The notes beneath the pieces are model-generated. The model was not told the DNA's origin and did no database searches. It worked only from the letters and a program-made list of their open reading frames with translations. A stretch of 41,781 nucleotides of DNA, taken from positions 1 to 41,781 of the forward strand of contig JAGCPZ010000025.1 of NCBI GenBank assembly GCA_017965445.1, in the 5' to 3' direction. Within the stretch, counting starts at the first letter, position 1; the number at the start of each line of letters is the position of its first letter. The stretch is from Fibrobacter sp. Lineage in GTDB: Bacteria; Fibrobacterota; Fibrobacteria; Fibrobacterales; Fibrobacteraceae. Shown piece after piece: positions 32,412-39,040 of this stretch. The translations under genes and the position numbers were made by a program.

Positions 32412-34676
32412 TTAGAACCATGCCTTGGTTTCGGCTGCAATGTAATGGGAATGCCAATTATTATCAGGTACGGTTTCGTCAGAGTGCGTCATGAACTTGT
32501 AACGGAAGTGGAGGCCCACGCGGTCAGAGAAGTCCCAGTCAAAGCCAAGACCGATAGCGAAATCCATGTAGTTGATGGGAGCCTTTCCGTAATAGTAAGG
32601 AGACACTTCGTTCGCGTGGGACTGGTTCGTCTTTTCATTGTACTTGCTGACTGCGTTCGGAGCGGAATAAATCAGGTATGCCTTTTCGGACCTGAAGGTT
32701 TCGAGGCCGAGGATACCCACCATGTGGAAAGTCGGCGTCACGGCGACCGTCGGTTCAAACTGGCCATAGAAGCTCGTCATGAGCATGTTGGACTGCTTTT
32801 CGGAAACCGCAAGCGGAGCAAACGAAGTCGAAACACCGGAGAGGGCGAGGAACGCAGTCATCATGACATTGCGGTCTGTCCCGAGCCAGTGGCCGATATC
32901 GTAGCCACCCATGAAGGACATGTAGGTGGACCACTTGGCGTGCATCGGGACTTCCTGCTTTGCAACCTGGGTTCCCTTTTCGTAGGCCACAAAGGATTCC
33001 CACAGTTCCCAGGTACCACCATAAAGACCACCGCGCTGGCGATACATCTTGATGCCTTCGCCGGCATCCCTCTGGATACCCGCACGGGCAATATAACCGG
33101 CACCGGAAGCGTTACCGGAGTCTGCCACGAAGAGCGGCTTGTGCTTGGTCCAGGAATTGGAGCTTTCCCACATGTTGCGACCGTTCAAACGGTAGTTAAA
33201 AGCGATTACATCCTGGCCAGCATCGATCTGGCGATGTTGCGCATACTGGAAGTCAAAGTAGCCGCGATTGAAAGTCGGCTCCAACTTGAAGTTGATACCG
33301 GCCATGTTCGGGGAGTAGCGCAACGCACCTGCATTGAGGTAGGTTTCATCCTTGCGCCAGCCCGGGAAGCGGGACGGGTTCGAAAGAGAATACGGAGAGT
33401 AGAAGCCCGGCTGGAAGAACACGAGTTCAGCAGTCATCGGCCAACCTTCGACATACTTGCTCTGGGCCTTGACATAGAGACCCACCTTGGGGCCAGCCAT
33501 GCTGGATTTCTTCGCGTCACTGGAATAACCGGAAGACGGGCTCGTCGGATCAAATCCATCGACCGCCTCAGACTGGTAGAACAGCGTAGAATCCGTAATG
33601 CTTACGCCGACATCCGCCATCAAGAAGAGCTTCGGAGTGACGTTGCCCTTCACATCGACACTAACCACATGCGTGTTGAGGAGGACCGGGTTCATACCGG
33701 CGGAAATCCACTGGTTGCGGAATTCGTCTTCGTAAATGGCGCCCTCGTCATAGGTCACGCCCATGTAGTTCAAGCCGACCGTAAGATTGTCAGCAATCTT
33801 TTCCTTGGCGACACGGCCATGGAAAATCGTACCGCGGAAATCGTAGCCACCCGTCATTTCGAGTTCGCCCGGCTGACCACCGTACATACGCAGACCGTCG
33901 CGGGTCGCCAAGTCGGCATCAATCGGCTGGGACACGAGGAACTGGGCCTTCATGTCGTACGGGAGCTGATAGATGTTGGCAAAGACGCCACCGAAGGAGC
34001 GGTTCGTCCAGAATGCACGACCACCTTCCTTGACAGGCTTGAACGCCTTTTCCTTATAATAAGTACTGACCGTCTTTTCGTCTTCGAACAGTTCGTACTG
34101 CCAGACGAAACGCGGGTTCGTTTCACGTTCCCACATCGTGAGCGGAGAAGCGTTCGCCCAGATAACACCGCCTGCGGTGATGTAGGCGCCGAAGACTCCG
34201 GCACGGATATCGACACCGACGTTCAATTCTTCGTTAATCGTCGAAGAATAGAAGTCCGTGGAGTGGTCGTACAGAGCGCGTTCATCGTAATTGCCCGGGG
34301 CATTAGTCGGATGCTTCGCCAAGTAGTTCGAATAAATGCCGCTCAAGTCAAACGGGAACGAAAGATTCGTAAACAACGTAATGTAGGAGTTCGGCATGGC
34401 GACGACGTTCACGTTCAAGACGGCATCGACGCTTGTACGGGCCCTATCATCCTTGACCCAGGGGCTTTCTTCGGAATAGTGGAAATTCTTCAAACGGAAA
34501 GCCATGTAACCGGAGACTGCCAGTGGCAGATCGTCCTTGCCCAAGAGAGTCGATTCCATGTTGCCGGAAAGAGTATCCAACGAAGCATGAAGGGAATCAA
34601 GCTGCAACTGCGGAGGGAGAGCCCACGCAGCGCCGAGGCTAGACGCTAATAAAAGGGAAGAAACTGTTTTGCGCAT
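32412..34676 (-). CDS. Large outer-membrane beta-barrel protein, paralog 1 (diverged)
   Basis: A 754-residue protein with signal peptide cut near AWA (about residue 20), then LQLDSLHASLDTLSG as a short helix and a beta-rich barrel ending YIAAETKAWF. ASPLTMWERE (about 173) corresponds to the SPLSIY/TPLTVF block of the two following barrels, but the C-terminal LP(F/Y)GxATP block was not found. Many aromatic residues in predicted strands and long loops rich in Asp, Asn and Ser suggest ligand-facing surfaces. AAGAGG lies 6 bases before the ATG. Second gene of the operon, 9 bp behind the CBM-like gene. Confidence 0.8.
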   Translation of the reverse strand: MRKTVSSLLLASSLGAAWALPPQLQLDSLHASLDTLSGNMESTLLGKDDLPLAVSGYMAFRLKNFHYSEESPWVKDDRARTSVDAVLNVNVVAMPNSYITLFTNLSFPFDLSGIYSNYLAKHPTNAPGNYDERALYDHSTDFYSSTINEELNVGVDIRAGVFGAYITAGGVIWANASPLTMWERETNPRFVWQYELFEDEKTVSTYYKEKAFKPVKEGGRAFWTNRSFGGVFANIYQLPYDMKAQFLVSQPIDADLATRDGLRMYGGQPGELEMTGGYDFRGTIFHGRVAKEKIADNLTVGLNYMGVTYDEGAIYEDEFRNQWISAGMNPVLLNTHVVSVDVKGNVTPKLFLMADVGVSITDSTLFYQSEAVDGFDPTSPSSGYSSDAKKSSMAGPKVGLYVKAQSKYVEGWPMTAELVFFQPGFYSPYSLSNPSRFPGWRKDETYLNAGALRYSPNMAGINFKLEPTFNRGYFDFQYAQHRQIDAGQDVIAFNYRLNGRNMWESSNSWTKHKPLFVADSGNASGAGYIARAGIQRDAGEGIKMYRQRGGLYGGTWELWESFVAYEKGTQVAKQEVPMHAKWSTYMSFMGGYDIGHWLGTDRNVMMTAFLALSGVSTSFAPLAVSEKQSNMLMTSFYGQFEPTVAVTPTFHMVGILGLETFRSEKAYLIYSAPNAVSKYNEKTNQSHANEVSPYYYGKAPINYMDFAIGLGFDWDFSDRVGLHFRYKFMTHSDETVPDNNWHSHYIAAETKAWF

Positions 34677-34685
34677 AAAATCCTC

Positions 34686-35429
34686 TTAAATCTCGTTACG
34701 GAACGGATAATGAGCCGGACCTTCGTACGGTTTACCGTGCTTCTTGATTACAACATCGTCAATCCAGACCTTGAAGGACTCGTTTTCGTCCTTGCGGACT
34801 TCGAGACGGAATCCCTTGAAGTTGGCCCAGCTAAACGGCAGCATCACTTCGCGCGTGTTCTTTGCGTCCCAGTAAACACCAGTATTGCCAAAGAGCTTCA
34901 GAGGAATGCTGAAGTGTTTCCATTCAGTCGTAATCTCACCAAGGCTCTTGGAACGGAGCTTCACCTGGAGGGATTCGCCGTTGCTCTTCACGCCGTCGTC
35001 AACAAGCACGAACAACGCGTTTTCGCCACCTTGAGCGCCCTTAATCCAAAATTCGAGAACACCTTCTTCCAGGTACGGAGTCAAATCGACAGAACCCGCA
35101 ATACAAATGGCGACACCGGAATAGTCACTTGCGATAAGCTCGATTTCCATGGAAAGAGCGCCTTCCATGGCATACTTATCCGTGAGTACCGGTTCGGGGT
35201 TTTCACGAGGATACTGGTATGTGTATCCGCCACCGCGAGGAATAGCCTCACGCATGACAACAGTGACAACTTCCTTGTCCGGACGGAACGGCTTGGGTTC
35301 CTTCATGACAAAGTGAGACTGGTCGCGGTCGCGGTAATCGCTAAAGCCGTAGCCAGCAAAAGAAGATGAAGCAAGAAGCATCGCCGCTAGAGCGGACTTC
35401 CAAATGGCTTTTTTTAAGTTTCCATTCAT
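34686..35429 (-). CDS. Secreted CBM11/CIA30-like jelly-roll protein, first gene of the outer-membrane operon
   Basis: A 247-residue protein with signal peptide (cut near SFA, about residue 24), a Pro/Arg-rich stretch, then a single beta-sandwich domain (about 85-230): LEFWIKGAQGGENALFVLVD, EWKHFSIPLKLFG, FKGFRLEV and VWIDDVVI. This pattern (FWIKG, W-F-P strands, closing IDDV) is shared by CBM11-type cellulose/glucan-binding domains and CIA30-like folds. No enzyme part follows, so it is a stand-alone binding protein. It heads a six-gene operon and is divergent from a GH5 cellulase, supporting a glucan-related role. The carbohydrate-binding call is moderately sure; the ligand is not known. Confidence 0.75.
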   Translation of the reverse strand: MNGNLKKAIWKSALAAMLLASSSFAGYGFSDYRDRDQSHFVMKEPKPFRPDKEVVTVVMREAIPRGGGYTYQYPRENPEPVLTDKYAMEGALSMEIELIASDYSGVAICIAGSVDLTPYLEEGVLEFWIKGAQGGENALFVLVDDGVKSNGESLQVKLRSKSLGEITTEWKHFSIPLKLFGNTGVYWDAKNTREVMLPFSWANFKGFRLEVRKDENESFKVWIDDVVIKKHGKPYEGPAHYPFRNEI

Positions 35430-35463
35430 AATAGGTACAAATCTCCAAATTCGGATCAGCTAT

Positions 35464-35469
35464 AATATA
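35464..35469 (-). promoter_or_regulatory. Candidate -10 element TATATT for the six-gene operon
   Basis: The minus strand reads CAAGCTATATTATAG, 34 bases before the ATG at 35429. GGAG lies in the leader. It fits the window-wide element. Confidence 0.5.
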
Positions 35470-35497
35470 GCTTGTTTTTTGGCAAAACTTAGTTTTT

Positions 35498-35522
35498 CCT
35501 TTGCAAAAAAGCCTTTGCAAAA
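35498..35522. promoter_or_regulatory. CCTTTGCAAAA direct repeat, possible operator
   Basis: Two exact copies of CCTTTGCAAAA (35498-35508 and 35512-35522), 14 bp apart; TTGGCAAAAC at 35479-35488 is a related third site. Each core TTTGCAAA is a palindrome. They lie just upstream of the TATATT element at 35464-35469, where an activator would bind. Confidence 0.5.
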
Positions 35523-35566
35523 CATGATCTCTCAATGGAATACCACTATCCAAGCCACATAGATCG

Positions 35567-35665
35567 TGGACTCAAGCGTAAACGGAATTTTTTTTCGCTA
35601 CGATACGTTTCCGAATATTTACAAACAAAATATTGACGAGCATCACAATGGACTCAAGCGTAAAC
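35567..35665. repeat. Perfect 17-bp direct repeat in the divergent GH5/operon region
   Basis: TGGACTCAAGCGTAAAC occurs at 35567-35583 and again at 35649-35665, 82 bp apart. The rest of this 327-bp intergenic region (35430-35756) is A/T-rich and contains no reading frame that looks real. The copies lie between the operon promoter and the GH5 start, so they may be shared regulator sites. Confidence 0.7.
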
Positions 35666-35756
35666 AAAAGATACGCTCATTGTCATTTTTCTATTTTCCA
35701 TTTTGTATAGATTTTGAGAACAGGCTTAATGTGTATAAAACCTTTTGGGGGTTACT

Positions 35757-36917
35757 ATGATTAAGAAATTTATTTCGGCAATGGCTATCGGATGCGCATT
35801 CATCGCATGCGAAAGCGGCACGGACGCACCACCGGAATACAAAGGCGGTAACAACAACAACAACAGCAGCGCAATCACTGTCGTACCTGTTGATTACACC
35901 GCAGGAAGAATCATGAACGCCACCCTTGGCCGTGGTATTAATCTCGGCAACTCCTGGGATTCCGACGGAGCAGACGATGGTGGATGGAGCAATCCTATCC
36001 GCGATACAGATTTTGCCGTTATCAAGGCGGCAGGCTTCAATTCTGTCCGTATTCCGGTCCGTTGGCAAAAATATTCCGACTACAACACCCATACCGTAGA
36101 TCCGGAACGCTTAAAGGGCGTCAAAGAAGACATCCGGCTCGCCATCGCTAATGGACTTGCCGTGGTCGTAAACTTCCACCATTACGTAGAACTCAACTGC
36201 GCCGGTGGCGGTGGAACAAAAGCAGACGGCACAAAATGCAAATACGATGCCGTAGAATACGAAAAAGAAAAGGCCCACTTCCTCGCCTTGTGGAATCAGG
36301 TGGCAACCGAAATGGGCGAATTTCCCGACAACATGGTCGTTCTTGAAATCCTGAACGAACCATCCATCCCCCAAGCAGACATTGTCGATAAGTTAATGAC
36401 AGATGCCTACACAGTCATCCGCACAGCAGCGCCCGGCAAGACAATCATGTTCGAAACCTACCACTTGGCAAAGTTTTACGAGCTCCCCTCCTTGCACCTG
36501 CCTCCCGACGGAAACATCATCTTCAGCGGTCATTATTACGAACCTTACCAGTACAGCCATCAAGGTCTCGGCTACGACTGCAAGGGCGACCTAGTAAAAA
36601 CAAACACGGCCGCAAAAGACATGAAGGAATACGCATCTCTCGCCTTCAGGTATTATCCCGATGTTGACAACGTAAACCATGTTCCCTTGAACATGGGCGA
36701 GTTCGGGGTTTCCGGCGGAGATTCAAGTCCCTGCCAATGGCAAAAAGGAGAAGCGCCAAGCGAAACGGGCAAAGCGGAATGGGCTAAAAAAACAGTCCAG
36801 GCCGCATGGGAAAACGGAATTTCCTTCCATTATTGGGCTTTCGGCGCGACAAGCGGCTTCGATGCATACGACGGAAACAACTGGTATCCGGGATTCCCGG
36901 GGGCACTAATTTTCTAG
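35757..36917 (+). CDS. Lipoprotein GH5 endoglucanase
   Basis: A 386-residue lipoprotein cellulase. The start at 35757 follows GGGGG by 5 bases and gives MIKKFISAMAIGCAFIAC with lipid Cys18; a frame from 35745 adds only four residues. A short Asn/Ser linker (about 29-38) leads into the GH5 barrel. Signatures: GRGINLGNSWD, AGFNSVRIPVRW, VVNFHHY, the acid/base Glu201 in EILNEPS, and the nucleophile Glu315 in NMGEFGVSGG. The subfamily was not assigned; NLGN and VRIPVRW resemble GH5_4-type enzymes. The protein should be membrane-anchored, possibly at the surface. TATAAA (35734-35739) may be its -10. The end of the gene is 23 bp from the convergent lpxA stop with no visible terminator. Confidence 0.95.
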   Translation: MIKKFISAMAIGCAFIACESGTDAPPEYKGGNNNNNSSAITVVPVDYTAGRIMNATLGRGINLGNSWDSDGADDGGWSNPIRDTDFAVIKAAGFNSVRIPVRWQKYSDYNTHTVDPERLKGVKEDIRLAIANGLAVVVNFHHYVELNCAGGGGTKADGTKCKYDAVEYEKEKAHFLALWNQVATEMGEFPDNMVVLEILNEPSIPQADIVDKLMTDAYTVIRTAAPGKTIMFETYHLAKFYELPSLHLPPDGNIIFSGHYYEPYQYSHQGLGYDCKGDLVKTNTAAKDMKEYASLAFRYYPDVDNVNHVPLNMGEFGVSGGDSSPCQWQKGEAPSETGKAEWAKKTVQAAWENGISFHYWAFGATSGFDAYDGNNWYPGFPGALIF

Positions 36918-36940
36918 GGCTCAGCAAACGCCAAAAAACA

Positions 36941-37714
36941 TTACGGGCGGACGAGCGTGCCACCCCAGTGTTCATCGAAAAAGGCTTGGAACAGAGGTTC
37001 CGGGCCTTTTTTCAGTTCTTCGATGACTTCTGCAATAGGGCGCTTGCCGCGATAAAGCATGCGGAACGCGCGCTCGAAAAAAGCAATGCGTTCCGGCGGA
37101 AATTCGTCAGCATGGATTCGAAGCGCGTGCAAGTTCAGGGAAGCAAAGCGGAGTGGGTTACCAAAAGCGCGGCTGCACGGAGGGACGTCGTAATCGACCT
37201 TGAGCGTACCGCCCACGAACGCATAGGCGCCCACCTGGTTTCTCTGCTGTACAGCGGTGGTGCCGCCAAGGGTTGCAAACTGGCCGATACGCACGTGGCC
37301 GCCCAGCTGGCAACCGTTAGCAATGACCGCCCCCTCCCCAATTTGGCAATCGTGCCCCACATGGGCATAAGCCATAATCAAGACGCGGGGGGCGATGCGT
37401 GTACAACCGCCGCCCTGTGCGGTACCGCGGTTGAGAGTCGTATATTCACGAATAATGCAGTTTTCGCCTATTTCCAAACGAGTCGGTTCACCAGCATACT
37501 TAAGGTCTTGTGGAGGTGCTCCGAGAATCGCGCCATCATAGACATGCGTATTCGCCTTAATCGTCACGCCGCCATAGACGCGCACACGAGATTCAAGCAC
37601 CACGTTTTCGCCTATTTCAGCACCTTCATCGACAATACACCAAGGGCCAATAATCGCGGACTCATGGATTTTTGCGGAAGGATGAACGTAAGCGGAAGGA
37701 TGGAGCATAAGCAT
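36941..37714 (-). CDS. lpxA: UDP-N-acetylglucosamine acyltransferase
   Basis: A 257-residue left-handed beta-helix enzyme that performs the first step of lipid A synthesis. The hexapeptide repeats begin IHESAIIGPWCIVDEGAEIG. LpxA-specific blocks: GAPPQDLKYAGEPTRLEIG, NRGTAQGGGCTRIA, and AYAHVGHDCQIG with the catalytic His121; the C-terminal part is helical. The start could be 37714 or 37708 (MLMLHPS or MLHPS). No Shine-Dalgarno is visible; instead the hairpin GCGCC-TAC-GGCGC lies 3 bases before the ATG. Other lpx genes (lpxD, fabZ, lpxB), often adjacent elsewhere, are not present. It shows the organism makes lipid A. Confidence 0.95.
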   Translation of the reverse strand: MLMLHPSAYVHPSAKIHESAIIGPWCIVDEGAEIGENVVLESRVRVYGGVTIKANTHVYDGAILGAPPQDLKYAGEPTRLEIGENCIIREYTTLNRGTAQGGGCTRIAPRVLIMAYAHVGHDCQIGEGAVIANGCQLGGHVRIGQFATLGGTTAVQQRNQVGAYAFVGGTLKVDYDVPPCSRAFGNPLRFASLNLHALRIHADEFPPERIAFFERAFRMLYRGKRPIAEVIEELKKGPEPLFQAFFDEHWGGTLVRP

Positions 37715-37717
37715 TTT

Positions 37718-37809
37718 GCGCCTACGGCGCAGTTAGTAGTTACTAGTTAAGAGTTATTGGTTACGAGCAGAATTTAGAAAAAGAAAGCCTTGTCTAGTAA
37801 CTAGTAACT
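37718..37809. repeat. GTTACTAG-type dispersed element with hairpin
   Basis: The hairpin GCGCC-TAC-GGCGC (37718-37730) is followed by AGTTAGTAGTTACTAGTTAAGAG and GGTTACGAG. After a spacer, the inverted arm CTAGTAACTAGTAACTC (37794-37810) follows. The layout (tandem units, spacer, inverted units, adjacent short hairpin) parallels the AGACGA-type elements with a different unit. It fills the gap between lpxA and the glycosyltransferase; TAAATT on the minus strand (37771-37776) inside it may be the lpxA -10. Confidence 0.75.
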
Positions 37810-37830
37810 CAGAACTGAAAACTCTTTTTC

Positions 37831-37836
37831 TACATT
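37831..37836 (+). promoter_or_regulatory. TACATT element 7 bases before the glycosyltransferase start
   Basis: TTTTTCTACATT, TCCCCCC, ATG at 37844. No Shine-Dalgarno; probable leaderless start, as at rpe. Confidence 0.5.
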
Positions 37837-37843
37837 TCCCCCC

Positions 37844-38947
37844 ATGGGTGGCATTATCATCGCATGCCTGACGGTACTTTACGCATCCTTGTTCCTATTC
37901 TTCATCATAGGACTGTTAAAGACGCATCGCTACAAAGGCCCCAAGGCGACCCCGAGCGTTTCTGTCGTCGTTCCGATGCGAAACGAAGAGGAATTTGCTG
38001 AACGCACACTTGAAGCCCTCGCCGTACAGGACTACACAGGCGAATGGGAAGTGATTTGCGTCGATGACCGCTCCACGGACTCCACCCGCGAAATTCTGGA
38101 GAAGTTCGCCGCCACGCACCCGAAATTCCGCGTGCTCAGTCTCCCACAAGACCTTCCAAAAATCGCAAGCCCCAAAAAACGAGCCCTCGAAAGCGCGTTC
38201 AAAATTGCCAAAAACGAAGTGCTCCTCACGATGGATGCCGACTGCATCCCACGCAAGAGCTGGATTGCCACAATGGCAGGGCGATTTGTCGATGACATCA
38301 GCATTGTGCAAGGGCCCAAGCAGAACAACGGCACACGCTCCATGCCGCACCTCTTCCAAAAACTGGAAACGCTTGGCTATACTGGGATGGAAGCCGCTGG
38401 ATTCAGTCTCGGTCGCCCGATTGTCGCAAGTGCGGCATGCCTCGCTTACAAGAAAGAATTGTTCTTCAAAGTGGGTGGATTTGGCGACCTCATCAACCTT
38501 TCGAGTGGCGACGACGACATGCTCATCCACAAGATGATGAAGATTCCAGGTACAAAAGTCTGCTACAACCTTGACAAGGACGCCGTCATAGAAACAGCCC
38601 CAGTCCACACATGGAAGCAACTGTTCAACCAGCGCGCCCGCTGGAGCAGCAACGGTACGAACTACGAAAGCAAAGCGTACGTTCTAATGCTCACGCTAAT
38701 CTACGCCTACTACATCTGGATGTTTATCAGCCCGTGGTGCGTGCTATTTCTGGATTTTCCATGGCAATGGTGCGTGTTCAGCATTTTACCCAAATTTATC
38801 GTTGACTTCGTATTTCTGAGCATAGCCTCTTGGAAACTCAAATCCAAACGCCGCATGCTAGCCTTCTTGCCAGTGGAACTCATCCAGATTCCGATGATCG
38901 TCTTTGCCGTGCCGGCTGGAATAACAGGAATGTTCAGGTGGAAGTGA
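37844..38947 (+). CDS. Processive-type GT2 glycosyltransferase, membrane-bound
   Basis: A 367-residue inner-membrane enzyme. N-terminal helix (about 3-25), GT2 domain from VSVVVPMRNEEEFAERTLEAL (38-58), with DDRS (74-77), DAD (131-133, metal), GDDD (222-225, acceptor side) and QRARW (263-267), the Q-x-x-R-W motif of processive enzymes. Three C-terminal helices follow (about 280-360). Such enzymes add or polymerise sugars on membrane acceptors. The gene stands alone between lpxA and the CCA enzyme, so the product (lipid-linked sugar, O-antigen-like or exopolysaccharide) is unknown. Starts with an apparently leaderless arrangement. Confidence 0.9.
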   Translation: MGGIIIACLTVLYASLFLFFIIGLLKTHRYKGPKATPSVSVVVPMRNEEEFAERTLEALAVQDYTGEWEVICVDDRSTDSTREILEKFAATHPKFRVLSLPQDLPKIASPKKRALESAFKIAKNEVLLTMDADCIPRKSWIATMAGRFVDDISIVQGPKQNNGTRSMPHLFQKLETLGYTGMEAAGFSLGRPIVASAACLAYKKELFFKVGGFGDLINLSSGDDDMLIHKMMKIPGTKVCYNLDKDAVIETAPVHTWKQLFNQRARWSSNGTNYESKAYVLMLTLIYAYYIWMFISPWCVLFLDFPWQWCVFSILPKFIVDFVFLSIASWKLKSKRRMLAFLPVELIQIPMIVFAVPAGITGMFRWK

Positions 38948-38950
38948 TTT

Positions 38951-39040
38951 AGACGAAAAACTAAAGCCGAAAGACAAGAAATATTTTGAAAAGTCCTTTC
39001 GTCTCTCGTCTGTAGGCTCGTTAGAGCCGTTCTTTCGTCT
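38951..39040. repeat. AGACGA-type dispersed element with covarying hairpin (copy G)
   Basis: AGACGAA at 38951, inverted arm CTTTCGTCTCTCGTCT (38996-39011), GTA, hairpin GGCTC-GTTA-GAGCC (39015-39028), then GTTCTTTCGTCT (39029-39040). It overlaps the 3' end of the minus-strand CCA gene: the stop codon TAA (39021-39023) lies in the hairpin loop, and the last codons (QTKERL) are repeat sequence. Confidence 0.85.

Noticed and set aside
32445..34649. 734-codon plus-strand open frame opposite the first barrel gene
   Set aside because: It mirrors the real gene codon by codon; strong codon bias leaves the antisense frame free of stops. The product (many RR, HV, EV runs) resembles no family and has no start signals.
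35430..35756. Possible tRNA or riboswitch in the largest divergent gap
   Set aside because: The region is A/T-rich with direct repeats, and shows no cloverleaf, T-loop sequence or recognised aptamer core.
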